Below are positions 16,924 through 26,023 of a DNA stretch of 64,000 nucleotides, piece after piece (position 1 is the stretch's first letter; every line of letters starts with the position of its first letter). The translations under genes were made by a program, and so were the position numbers. The notes under the pieces are model-generated. The model saw nothing but the letters and a program-made list of their open reading frames with translations, made no database searches and was not told the origin of the DNA. This stretch comes from Gammaproteobacteria bacterium (GTDB lineage: Bacteria; Pseudomonadota; Gammaproteobacteria; Steroidobacterales; Steroidobacteraceae), in the NCBI GenBank assembly GCA_017577615.1, contig PKRE01000002.1, positions 535,592-599,591 on the forward strand. The letters run 5' to 3'.

Positions 16924-19803
16924 TTAATTCGACTTTCCGGCGGCTTTGAGCCGCGTCGTATGACGTAAGGACTCTTCAGTGCTCGTCGAGCGCAAGGCGG
17001 CATCCACGAGCTCGATCTGCTGCTCGACGTGCATCTGGTAGATACCCGTTGCCGGCGCAGCAGCTGGCGCGCGGCCTGCGTACAGCAGCTGCTGATCGCT
17101 GGTGAGCGGCTCCTGCAGCCTATGGCGAATCTGATACCAGCCGCCTTGGTTCTGCGGCTCTTCTTGGCACCACACGATCTCACGCGCGTTGGGATACTTG
17201 CGCACGACGGCTGCGTATTCCTCGGTGGGGAATGGATAGAGCTGCTCGATCCGCACGATCGCCACATTGCGCACGCCGTCGGAACGACGCGACTCGAGCA
17301 GATCGAAGTAGACCTTGCCCGAGCAGAATACGACACGTGTCACGTTCTCGGGCTGCAGATCGTCGATCTCGTCGATCACGTGCTGGAACTCGCCATCTGC
17401 GAGATCCTCGAGCGAAGAGACCGAGAGCTTGTGTCGCAGCAAGCTCTTCGGAGTCATCACGATGAGCGGCTTGCGGAAGGGTTGCTTCACCTGCCGCCGC
17501 AGCATGTGGAACATTTGCGCCGGCGTCGAGGGCACGCAGACCTGCATGTTCAGCTCCGCGCACAGCTGCAGGAAACGCTCGAGGCGAGCCGAGGAATGCT
17601 CTGGCCCCTGGCCTTCGTAGCCGTGCGGCAAGAACAGCGTCAGGCCGCATAGACGACCCCACTTCGCCTCGCCCGAGCTGATGAACTGATCGATGATCAC
17701 TTGCGCACCGTTGGCGAAGTCACCGAATTGCGCCTCCCAGATCGCCAAGCAGTTCGGCTCCGTCGTCGAAAAGCCGTATTCGAACCCCAGCACGGCCTCC
17801 TCGGACAACAGCGAGTCGATGACCGTGAACTGCGGCTGGCTCGGCGCAACGTGCTCGAGCGGTACGTAGGTTTCGCCGGTCTCCTGATGGTGCAGCACTG
17901 CGTGACGATGGAAGAACGTGCCGCGCCCGCTGTCCTGCCCCACGATGCGCACCTGAAAGCCTTCGGTGAGCAGCGTTGCGTAGGCGAGCGTCTCGGCGAA
18001 GCCCCAGTCGAGGGGCAGCTGCCCGGCCGTCATCTTCCGCCGCGCCTGGATGACATTCTCCACCTGCCGATGCAGCTTAAAATTCGGCGGCAGGGTCGTG
18101 AGCTTCGTCCCAAGCTCACGCAGCAGCTCGATGCGCACCCTGGTGTCCACCCGCGTACGCTCGGTGAGGCGGAACTTGGTCCAATCGACAGTGTGCTTGT
18201 TGCCGATCATGCCGAGCGAGTGCCTGACGATGGTCTTGCCCTCGTCCAGATCGCGCCGGTAGTTCTCGACCATCGCGTCGACCTCGCCCTGCGTGACCAG
18301 ACCTTCGGCGATCAGCTTCTGCGCGTACAGCTGCCGCGGCGTGGGGTGCTCGCGAATCCGCCGATACATCACCGGCTGCGTGGCCGCCGGCTCGTCGGCC
18401 TCGTTGTGCCCACGGCGGCGGTAGCACACCAGGTCGATCACGACATCCTTGTGGAACTTCATGCGGTACTCGAGCGCAAGCCGCGTGGCGAACAACAGCG
18501 CCTCGGGATCGTCGCCGTTCACGTGGAAGATCGGCGCTTCGATCATCTTGGCGACGTCGCTGCAATAAAGCGTCGAGCGCGAGTCGCGCGGGTCCGAGGT
18601 CGTGAAGCCGATCTGGTTGTTGATGATGATGTGGATCGTGCCCCCGGTGTAGAAACCGCGCGCCTGCGAGAGCTGCAAGGTCTCCATGACGACGCCCTGG
18701 CCAGCGAAGGCGGCGTCACCATGGATCAGCACCGGCACCACTTTATCGCCCTTGGTATCTCTGCGGCGCTGTTGCCGCGCTCGTACCGACCCTTGCACGA
18801 CCGGATTGACGACTTCGAGGTGCGAGGGGTTGAACGCCAGCGCAACGTGGACGTTACCACCCGGGGTGCGGATGTCGCTCGAGAAGCCCTTGTGGTACTT
18901 GACGTCGCCCGAGCCCTGCAAATGGTTCGAGTCGTAGTGTCCCTCGAACTCGGAGACGATCTCCTGCGGCGGTTTGCCGACCACGTTCACCAGAACGTTC
19001 AAGCGGCCGCGATGCGCCATGCCGATGACAATCTCCTCAACGCCGGCCTTGCCGCCTTGTTGAATGAGATCGTCCAGCATCGGAATGAGGCTATCGCCGC
19101 CTTCCAGCGAGAAGCGCTTCTGGGCCGGGTACTTCGTCGCGAAGTACAGCTCGAGCCCTTCCGCAGCCGTCAGATGCCACAGGATGGACTTGCGCTCCTC
19201 GGTGGAGAAACGATGGCGCAGACGGCCCTCGAGGAAACGGCTCTGCAGCCAGAGCCGCTCGGTCGAGTTCGACACATGGGCAAATTCGGCACCGATGGTG
19301 CCGCACCAGACCTGGCGCAACAGCGCGACGAAGTCGCGCAGCTTCATCCGCTGCGGGAGCGCATCGATGCGGCTGCCGGTATAGAACTCGGTGTCGAGGT
19401 CGGCTTCACTCAAGCCGAAATGGCGCAATTCGAGCACCTCCGGGACGGGGCGCTTCATCAATCCGAGCGGATCGATATTGGCGAGCAAGTGGCCGCGATT
19501 CGCATACACCTGTGCGAGACGCGCGACACCACCTTGCTTTGCAGACACATCGGGCACCGTTGATGCAGACGCGGTCGCTACCGCCGTGGTGCGCGCGCGG
19601 GCGCGCTCGGCCAGCGCCTCGCGAAGCGGCGTATGCGGTGTTTCCGTGCGCGGAGCCGCGCCCAGCGAGTCGAAGTACTCGCGCCAGCGCGGCTCGACCG
19701 TATCAGGATCGAGCAGATACTGCTCGTACAGAGATTCAACGTAGGCGGCGTTGGAAGCGCCAAGCGGCGTAGAGTCGAGCAAAGCTCGCAAAGAGTCGCT
19801 CAT
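16924..19803 (-). CDS. sucA: 2-oxoglutarate dehydrogenase E1 component
   Basis: Thiamine-diphosphate enzyme that decarboxylates 2-oxoglutarate. At 959 residues it has the standard SucA length. Visible motifs include the N-terminal YVESLYEQYLLDP segment that docks E2, IGMAHRGRLNVL, the cofactor-binding HGDAAFAGQGVV with NNQIGFTT following, and HGYEGQGPEHSSARLERFL in the C-terminal half. First gene of the complex operon. Confidence 0.97.
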   Translation of the reverse strand: MSDSLRALLDSTPLGASNAAYVESLYEQYLLDPDTVEPRWREYFDSLGAAPRTETPHTPLREALAERARARTTAVATASASTVPDVSAKQGGVARLAQVYANRGHLLANIDPLGLMKRPVPEVLELRHFGLSEADLDTEFYTGSRIDALPQRMKLRDFVALLRQVWCGTIGAEFAHVSNSTERLWLQSRFLEGRLRHRFSTEERKSILWHLTAAEGLELYFATKYPAQKRFSLEGGDSLIPMLDDLIQQGGKAGVEEIVIGMAHRGRLNVLVNVVGKPPQEIVSEFEGHYDSNHLQGSGDVKYHKGFSSDIRTPGGNVHVALAFNPSHLEVVNPVVQGSVRARQQRRRDTKGDKVVPVLIHGDAAFAGQGVVMETLQLSQARGFYTGGTIHIIINNQIGFTTSDPRDSRSTLYCSDVAKMIEAPIFHVNGDDPEALLFATRLALEYRMKFHKDVVIDLVCYRRRGHNEADEPAATQPVMYRRIREHPTPRQLYAQKLIAEGLVTQGEVDAMVENYRRDLDEGKTIVRHSLGMIGNKHTVDWTKFRLTERTRVDTRVRIELLRELGTKLTTLPPNFKLHRQVENVIQARRKMTAGQLPLDWGFAETLAYATLLTEGFQVRIVGQDSGRGTFFHRHAVLHHQETGETYVPLEHVAPSQPQFTVIDSLLSEEAVLGFEYGFSTTEPNCLAIWEAQFGDFANGAQVIIDQFISSGEAKWGRLCGLTLFLPHGYEGQGPEHSSARLERFLQLCAELNMQVCVPSTPAQMFHMLRRQVKQPFRKPLIVMTPKSLLRHKLSVSSLEDLADGEFQHVIDEIDDLQPENVTRVVFCSGKVYFDLLESRRSDGVRNVAIVRIEQLYPFPTEEYAAVVRKYPNAREIVWCQEEPQNQGGWYQIRHRLQEPLTSDQQLLYAGRAPAAAPATGIYQMHVEQQIELVDAALRSTSTEESLRHTTRLKAAGKSN

Positions 19804-19946
19804 TGCGATCGCGGATTCCCGTGCGAAGTCAGAAAAAGTGGTTGGTGGCGGAAGAAAATCCGTTACCCGCTAGTGTAGCCGAATAAACTGTCAGTAGAGA
19901 AACATCGGGCGAGCAGACCGTGATGTTGCGCTCGTAATAGCTGCAC

Positions 19947-19993
19947 GGCAGGCGATGCCACCGACTGGCCTATCGGATAGGACGAAGCCTGCC
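19947..19993. other. Nested inverted repeat downstream of the acetyltransferase fusion gene
   Basis: Outer arms GGCAGGC (19947-19953) and GCCTGCC (19987-19993) are perfectly complementary and enclose a perfect CCTATCGGATAGG palindrome (19969-19981). It lies 26 nt beyond the stop of the gene ending at 20019, in the 215-nt gap before sucA. It may be a terminator without a U-run or an operator in the sucA upstream region. Confidence 0.5.
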
Positions 19994-20018
19994 TTCGCAA
20001 ACGGCGAGCAGAATGTGT

Positions 20019-21794
20019 TCAGGCGCCGCGTTGTATGCCGACAGGTAACGGCGTGACCGATCGATCGGCGCCCGCTTCGAGCGGCGCTTCGACGATGCGG
20101 TTGGCACCGACGACCGTCGCATAAGGAGGAACATCACGCGTGACGACAGCGTTTGCACCGACTGTGACTCCGTCGCCGATTCGCACGCCGCCAAGAACGC
20201 GCGCGCCAGCACCGATATAAACGTCGTTGCCGATGACCGGCGCAACGCTGTCATCACCATCTTTGCCGCCGATGACCACCTGCTGCATGATCGTCACGCG
20301 TTCGCCGAGCACCGCTCGCTCATGCACCATGATGCCGTAGGGACGCGGCATGAACAGCCGCGTCGGCAGGCGGCAACGGATATCGCTGTTGAACAGTATC
20401 CGCACGAGTCGGCTCACTCCAAGGATTCTTCTGCGACAGAAGAACAGTAGCACTCTCGTCGCGAGTGGATTCTGCGGAGCCGTCAACGGCAGGCGCAGTC
20501 GTTGCCCGGTGCGCTTCTCCAAGTGCGCGACGATGGCTTGCTCTACGGCTGCGATCAGCCTCGGCAGCGATTGGCGCGCATCGAGCCGCACTACGCTCTT
20601 GCAACCGCGTAGCTGTACGCGATAGTGACGGCGCTGACGTGCCGCTGCTTTCGATGACGGCTTTGTATCGCGCGAGTGCACCGTCGAAGATGGCGCATCG
20701 GCGACGATCCACAGATCCGGTCGCGGTGTCCAATGCCGCACGATGCGCGCGAAAGCGAATACGCGTTTCCTCCCATGCCGCATAGGAACGATGAACACGT
20801 CGTCGTAGTCACGATGCGATGCGGCCAACATCCCGCGTGCGAGGCTCGGACGCACCCGCCAGCAGTAGTTCACCCAAGAAGCGACGGCAAACACGACGAG
20901 CTTGGCGAGCATGACCGACCGACCACACGGCGGCGTATCCTGGTCTTCGTACGAAGCCGGCTGAGGGACACGTGGCTGCCAGACTATCGTATGTGTCCCT
21001 CGAAACGGTGCGAGCGGCCGCTCCTTGAGCGCCGCGATCACCTCCCACTTGCTCGTCCCCTGCGGAACGAGCAATTCGATCCACAAGCCCGATGGGCGCA
21101 CCCATTCTCGTAGCCGCGCAGCGTGCTCGTACAACCAATCGAGCATTCGGTGCTGTTTGTATCGCCGCACGCTCGCGCGCAGCAGCGGCACGATCTCGCG
21201 CACCACCGACCAATCACCGTCCTGCGCCGCGCGCGCCACGACACCGCCTTCACGCAGCGGATCCCAGAACTGGGCGAGCTGGGCTGCTGCTCCGTCGGCA
21301 TCACGCAGCCAGCAGTCGTGCAGATGCCGACCTTGCGATTCGCTGATCGTGCCTTCGCGCACACAGCGCAGAAAGCGATAGATGAATTCGACGGCCGGCG
21401 TTGCGACGAGAAAGGATCGGTGCAGGCGCACAGCACCTGATTCGCCATCGCAATCTTGGGAGCGCTCGCGGTCTTCCAGCAACGCACATCCGCGTCGCAC
21501 CAGGTCCGCAAAGATTGCCATGGCGGCGAACTGAGGACGCTGCTCGCTGTCGAGCCAGCTCACGAATGCGCGCCAGCAAAGCCGTCCTTCGCGAGCACAC
21601 GCCACGAGCTTCAAATTGCTATGCGCGCAGAACTTGTGCAACGCAACCGGTATGTGCTGGAAATCCTCTCGTCCAGTGACGAGCTCGATACGCTGCGTCC
21701 CGGTGCTATGCGCATCGTCCAGCAGCGCATAAGCGATGCGTTCCTCCTGCAAGAAACGACACAGCTCGATGGCGACGTGGTGGACACTGCGCAT
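20019..21794 (-). CDS. Degenerate thymidylate-kinase-like domain fused to serine-acetyltransferase-like domain
   Basis: 591 residues. Residues 1-230 match the helical N-terminal region found before the kinase domain in polysaccharide-cluster kinase-like proteins. Residues about 235-435 keep the kinase-like pattern (SGLWIELLVPQG, then TPRPDLWIVADAPSSTV), but the P-loop position reads VPQGTSKWE instead of GPDGSGKST, and the DR motif reads SHRDYDD. Residues about 440-565 resemble CysE-type hexapeptide acetyltransferases (NPLATRVLLFFCRRRILGV, VVIGGKDGDD, IGAGARVLGGVRIGDG, VTRDVPPYATVVGAN). The gene follows an initiating sugar transferase by 15 nt, so a role in polysaccharide modification is likely. 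The kinase half is probably inactive; the acceptor is unknown. Confidence 0.72.
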   Translation of the reverse strand: MRSVHHVAIELCRFLQEERIAYALLDDAHSTGTQRIELVTGREDFQHIPVALHKFCAHSNLKLVACAREGRLCWRAFVSWLDSEQRPQFAAMAIFADLVRRGCALLEDRERSQDCDGESGAVRLHRSFLVATPAVEFIYRFLRCVREGTISESQGRHLHDCWLRDADGAAAQLAQFWDPLREGGVVARAAQDGDWSVVREIVPLLRASVRRYKQHRMLDWLYEHAARLREWVRPSGLWIELLVPQGTSKWEVIAALKERPLAPFRGTHTIVWQPRVPQPASYEDQDTPPCGRSVMLAKLVVFAVASWVNYCWRVRPSLARGMLAASHRDYDDVFIVPMRHGRKRVFAFARIVRHWTPRPDLWIVADAPSSTVHSRDTKPSSKAAARQRRHYRVQLRGCKSVVRLDARQSLPRLIAAVEQAIVAHLEKRTGQRLRLPLTAPQNPLATRVLLFFCRRRILGVSRLVRILFNSDIRCRLPTRLFMPRPYGIMVHERAVLGERVTIMQQVVIGGKDGDDSVAPVIGNDVYIGAGARVLGGVRIGDGVTVGANAVVTRDVPPYATVVGANRIVEAPLEAGADRSVTPLPVGIQRGA

Positions 21795-21809
21795 GACCGC
21801 TGTCGATGC

Positions 21810-23288
21810 TCAGTAAGCGTTCTTGTCGCCGAAGACGATGCGTGCCGTGCGAAAGAGGATGTAGATATCCAATCCCAAGGACCAGTTACGCAAGTAATGC
21901 AGGTCGTACTCCACGCGGCGCCGCATCTTCTCCAAGCTCTCAGTCTCGCCCCGAAATCCGTTGACTTGTGCCCAACCAGTGATACCGGGACGAACCTTGT
22001 GCCGCAGCATGTAACCATCGATGAGCTTGCGATACTCCTCGTTGTGAGCTACTGCGTGCGGGCGCGGACCAACCAAACTCATGCTGCCGAAGAGGACGTT
22101 AAACAGCTGCGGTAACTCATCGAGCGATGTCCTACGCAGGAAACGACCGAAGGGTGTCACGCGCGGATCGCCACGGGTCACCTGCGTCACCTCGTCGTCG
22201 TTTTCGCACACCGACATGGTCCTGAACTTGTAGACGAGGATGCGCTCGCCGTAGAGGCCGTAACGACGTTGCTTGAATATCACCGGCCCGGGCGAGCTCA
22301 ACTTCACCCCGATCGCGACAGCGATCATCAACGGCCATAGCAACGCGATGAGTATCGTTGCGAAGACGATGTCGCTACCGCGTTTGAGCACTCCATTCAT
22401 GCCGCAGAACGGCGTCTCGCACACCGCTAGCAGAGGTATGCCATCGATCTCGGCAAGCTGCGCGCGTATGAGATCGAACACGAAGACGTCCGGTACGAAA
22501 TAGACCGATGCCGTCGTGTCGCGCAGCTCCCGCATGAGCTTCACGACACGCTCTTCGGGACGAATGGGCAGACAAATGTAGATGTTACTCACTCCGTTGA
22601 GGCGCACGTATTCGGCCACGTCCGTCATCGTTCCCAACAGCTGCTCGCTCGGCACACCCGCAACGCGATCACCGACACGATCATCGAAGAATCCTTTGAA
22701 CGCTCCCAGATGCGGATTGGCCTGTAGCCGCTGTGCGAGTCGACGGCCGCACTCATTCGCCCCGACGATGATGTGCTTCTGCGCAATCGACCCGCGCAGC
22801 GCCGAGAAGGCCGCCAGCCGATGCAACGCCATCTGCGACGCAATCACTGTGAACGGCGTCACAGCGAACCATGTAAGGATGACCTTACGCGAGAAGGTGT
22901 CGGTAACCTTGAAGGCGAATGCGAGGAAGAGCAGCACCGCCGAGACCATCACCCACTCGCCGAAGATGCGATGTCGCACAATGCCTGCGACGTTGTGCAC
23001 CGACGCACCATCCAATACAGGATCGCCGACGAGCTGTGCGGAGACGATGAAGGTCAGTGCAGCGAGCGCTAGATAAGGCGTACCGAGCGGCTGCTCGTAA
23101 ATGAGCGCACAAGCAAATAAAGTCGCAACGATGACCGTGGGATTGAAAGTATGCTTGAGGAGTGTCACCGCAGGCGGTTCGGCTGTCCCGCGCTGCACAC
23201 GGGTTTGGAAGTTGCCCTGCGATGGCCATGCGCGTGGCACTCTCGCTACCGGTGCGCGAATGACTTTGGCTTGAGCGGACTCGCGCAT
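21810..23288 (-). CDS. Undecaprenyl-phosphate sugar phosphotransferase (WcaJ/PssY type)
   Basis: Polyprenyl glycosylphosphotransferase that starts exopolysaccharide repeat units by moving a sugar phosphate to undecaprenyl phosphate. It has 492 residues: four to five membrane segments (about 50-170), a CoA-binding-like Rossmann region (HIIVGANECGRRLAQRL, about 175-190), another membrane segment (about 285-310) and the catalytic C-terminal domain with KFRTM, RRTSLDELPQLFNVL, SLVGPRPH and RPGITGWAQVNG. Only one other polysaccharide gene adjoins it, so other glycosyltransferases must lie elsewhere if the pathway is complete. Confidence 0.9.
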   Translation of the reverse strand: MRESAQAKVIRAPVARVPRAWPSQGNFQTRVQRGTAEPPAVTLLKHTFNPTVIVATLFACALIYEQPLGTPYLALAALTFIVSAQLVGDPVLDGASVHNVAGIVRHRIFGEWVMVSAVLLFLAFAFKVTDTFSRKVILTWFAVTPFTVIASQMALHRLAAFSALRGSIAQKHIIVGANECGRRLAQRLQANPHLGAFKGFFDDRVGDRVAGVPSEQLLGTMTDVAEYVRLNGVSNIYICLPIRPEERVVKLMRELRDTTASVYFVPDVFVFDLIRAQLAEIDGIPLLAVCETPFCGMNGVLKRGSDIVFATILIALLWPLMIAVAIGVKLSSPGPVIFKQRRYGLYGERILVYKFRTMSVCENDDEVTQVTRGDPRVTPFGRFLRRTSLDELPQLFNVLFGSMSLVGPRPHAVAHNEEYRKLIDGYMLRHKVRPGITGWAQVNGFRGETESLEKMRRRVEYDLHYLRNWSLGLDIYILFRTARIVFGDKNAY

Positions 23289-23444
23289 GAAGGATCGCGT
23301 CGCAGATGGTCAGACCGAGACAACCTGTCTAACTAACTCCTTCTGGAAAAGTTCCGGGTTTTGCGCAGGTGCAATATGAAGGTGGACGACGAGTGCGATT
23401 GCTGTTGCAGGACGTCGACGTCGCTCGTCTGCGACGCCGACAAC

Positions 23445-24284
23445 TCAGCTACGTACTCCCAACCCTTCTTCTACTTTGCGGACGAGCTCCAGGAGCAGCG
23501 GTCGCACATCGTTGAGCAAGTATTCCGGCGTCACTTTGAATGCAGGCGCACCACAGGTGATCGCCATGGCAGGTAAGCCGTTGCCAGGATGAAATGCGAC
23601 GGCAATGCCGTTGACGTCAGGCTGCCACTCGCCGAACGACGTGCAAACGCCGAGCTCTGCGTAGGTCGCGAGTGACCTCTCGATACCTTGCTTGAGCGCT
23701 GGCCAAGCGACGTGATCGAGCTCTTTCAGCTGGTCGAGCAGGTCGGCGCGCTCGCCGTCGCTGCATACCGCTAGATAGCTACGGCCGATCGCGGAGGATG
23801 CGAGTGGCAAACGCATACCGACTTCCATGTTGAGCGAGAGCACGGCGTTACCCTTGCAGACTTCGACACACACCATGCTCAAACGTTGGCGCGCACCAAG
23901 CGCAACCGACGTTCCCGTCGAATCGGCAAGCTCTTGCATGAGTGGCCGTGCCAAGTCGCGTACCTCGAAGCGACCGAGCACCGCGCTGCCGAGCGCGAGC
24001 GTCGCAGTGCCGAGTCGGTACTTACCGGACTCCTTCACGTAATGCAGGTACCCGAGCTTGGTCAACGTGTACGTCAGCCGCGAGACGGTCGACTTCGGCA
24101 AACGGCAGCGTTCCGCGATTTCCTGATTGCCGAGCATGCGGCTGCCACTGCGAAAACAAGCAAGCACTTCCAAACCACGCGATAACGCGGTAACGAAGTG
24201 TCGGTCCTTCTTGCCTGTTGCCGAACGGGATTCGGGCGCCGAAGACGCTGTTGCCAACTCCGTATCTATTGGTCTCCTCACCAT
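23445..24284 (-). CDS. IclR family transcriptional regulator
   Basis: 279 residues: an N-terminal winged helix-turn-helix (about 30-95, LGNQEIAERCRLPKSTVSRL) and a C-terminal effector domain with GRSYLAVCSDGERADLL and GIAVAFHPGNG. The open frame extends to 24683, but that part is arginine-rich and non-conserved in appearance; ATG 24284 with AAAGG-like sequence upstream is the sensible start. It diverges from two acyl-CoA dehydrogenase genes and probably controls them in response to a degradation intermediate. This is inferred from position. Confidence 0.88.
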   Translation of the reverse strand: MVRRPIDTELATASSAPESRSATGKKDRHFVTALSRGLEVLACFRSGSRMLGNQEIAERCRLPKSTVSRLTYTLTKLGYLHYVKESGKYRLGTATLALGSAVLGRFEVRDLARPLMQELADSTGTSVALGARQRLSMVCVEVCKGNAVLSLNMEVGMRLPLASSAIGRSYLAVCSDGERADLLDQLKELDHVAWPALKQGIERSLATYAELGVCTSFGEWQPDVNGIAVAFHPGNGLPAMAITCGAPAFKVTPEYLLNDVRPLLLELVRKVEEGLGVRS

Positions 24285-24771
24285 GTGTTGCGAACCTTTT
24301 TCCAAGCGATTACGCCTGCGTGCGATCCGGCGCATACCTTTCAGTTTCTTACAGCGCACGCCAGGACACGTGGCTGGAGCGGTTTCGTCGCGCATCCACA
24401 AGCTGCCCCGTCCGCGAGATTTGTGAGCAGTAAGCACTGTGATACGTGCAAGGCAAGCACCACTAAAGCAAGCGCCGTGACAACGGCCAGAATCGCAATC
24501 GTGAGTCGTATTGTGTTGTCGATTTGATTTAATCGCGCATGGCGTTTCCGGCATGCAGACGAATGTTTCGCGCTGGACGCTAGCATATTCCCCCGTGAGC
24601 AACCAGAGCCTGCGCGCCTGACCTCGCCGCGCCCGTAAGGAGCGAGCCGGTAAACGCAGGCTCCAGGACGCGGATCCACGCATTGCGACGATTCGACCGC
24701 CTCCCTATGATCCTCACGGCATCACGACACCGACTGGTCGCACAGCAACCTTGACACTGCCATCAGGATCC
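24285..24771. promoter_or_regulatory. Divergent control region between the IclR gene and acyl-CoA dehydrogenases
   Basis: A 487-nt gap, long for this window, between divergent genes. It should contain both promoters and the IclR operator. A minus-strand frame (24586 to 24341) would encode an 81-residue peptide with one hydrophobic helix (IAILAVVTALALVVLALHV) but has a poor start context, so I do not call it a gene. Confidence 0.45.
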
Positions 24772-25971
24772 ATGGATCTCAATTACACTCCCGAGCAGCT
24801 GGCATTTCGAGAGGAAGTACGCGAGTTCCTGCGCGAGCACTTACCCGCCGATATCAGTGAGCGCGTCAAGGCAGGGCTCGGCGTACGCGCAGAGGACTAT
24901 CGTCGCTGGCAAAGAATACTGTTCGAGCGAGGATGGGGAGCCCCGACTTGGCCGAAAGAGTTCGGCGGTACGGGCTGGGATCCTGTTCGGGTTCACATCT
25001 TTGAGGAAGAGTTGGCTTTGGCGGGCGCACCCAAACCCGTCCCATTCGGCTTGCGAATGGTCGGACCCGTGATCATCGAGTTCGGCACGCCGGAGCAGCA
25101 GAAACGTTTTCTACCGCGGATTCTGCGCGGCGAGGATTGGTGGTGCCAGGGGTACTCCGAACCCGGTGCGGGATCGGACCTCGCATCGCTCAAGACGCGT
25201 GCCGAGCGGCACGGAGATCATTACATCGTCAACGGACAGAAGACCTGGAACACCTCAGGCCACTACGCGAACTGGATCTTCTGCTTGGTGCGCACCGACC
25301 CGAATGCACCCAAACCGCAGCAGGGTATCAGCTTCCTTCTCATAGATATGAGCACTCCCGGCATCACCGTGCGCCCTATCAGGACGCTCGATGGCGCTCA
25401 TGAAGTGAACGAAGTCTGGTTCGAGAACGTGAAAGTTCCCGTCGAGAACCGGATCGGCGAAGAGAACAAAGGATGGACTTATGCGAAGTTCCTGCTCAGC
25501 CACGAGCGTACCAGCATCGCCGGGATCGGTTCTTCGAAACGCGAGCTGCAACGCCTCAAGAGCATCGCGCGCCAGGAAATGAAGAATGGCCGGCCGTTGT
25601 TGGAAGATCCCTTGTTTGCCGCACGCGTGGCACAGGTCGAGATCGATCTCATGGCGCTCGAGATCACCGCGCTGCGTGCGTTGGCCGCCGCGGCAGAGAA
25701 TCGCGCGCCAGGACCCGAGGCATCGATCCTCAAGATCAAAGGCACCGAGATTCAGCAGACCTTGAGCGAGCTCCTGATGCATGCGGTCGGCCAGTACGCG
25801 TTGCCCTTCGAACGACACTCTCCCGAGGAGAACGATTTCAAGAGCGTCGCCGGTCCGGAATACGCAGCACCGCTCGCTGGCACTTACTGCAATCTCCGCA
25901 AAGTCACCATCTACGGCGGCTCGAACGAGATTCAACGCAACATCATCGCCCAGACGATTCTCGGCCTGTGA
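24772..25971 (+). CDS. Acyl-CoA dehydrogenase, partner 1
   Basis: 399-residue flavoprotein-family member. The start ATG follows AGGATCC; the seven upstream codons are unlikely to be used. It has the N-terminal helical domain (YTPEQLAFREEVREFL), the middle-domain flavin segment QGYSEPGAGSDLASLKT and the C-terminal YGGSNEIQRNIIAQTI. It lacks the usual RxQFG arm and the QxxGGxG flavin-pyrophosphate motif, having LLMHAVGQYALP where the latter should be. The next gene has precisely those pieces, so the two probably form one heteromeric enzyme. Substrate unknown; bulky or steroid-like acyl-CoA is plausible. Confidence 0.9.
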   Translation: MDLNYTPEQLAFREEVREFLREHLPADISERVKAGLGVRAEDYRRWQRILFERGWGAPTWPKEFGGTGWDPVRVHIFEEELALAGAPKPVPFGLRMVGPVIIEFGTPEQQKRFLPRILRGEDWWCQGYSEPGAGSDLASLKTRAERHGDHYIVNGQKTWNTSGHYANWIFCLVRTDPNAPKPQQGISFLLIDMSTPGITVRPIRTLDGAHEVNEVWFENVKVPVENRIGEENKGWTYAKFLLSHERTSIAGIGSSKRELQRLKSIARQEMKNGRPLLEDPLFAARVAQVEIDLMALEITALRALAAAAENRAPGPEASILKIKGTEIQQTLSELLMHAVGQYALPFERHSPEENDFKSVAGPEYAAPLAGTYCNLRKVTIYGGSNEIQRNIIAQTILGL

Positions 25972-26023
25972 GCAAGCGTGCCCTCTCCTTGCCATTCCTG
26001 ATTCCGAGCCTAGCGGTTAGACC

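Noticed and set aside
24285..24683. 133-codon N-terminal extension of the IclR protein
   Set aside because: Arginine- and cysteine-rich with no domain; the internal ATG gives the standard IclR length.
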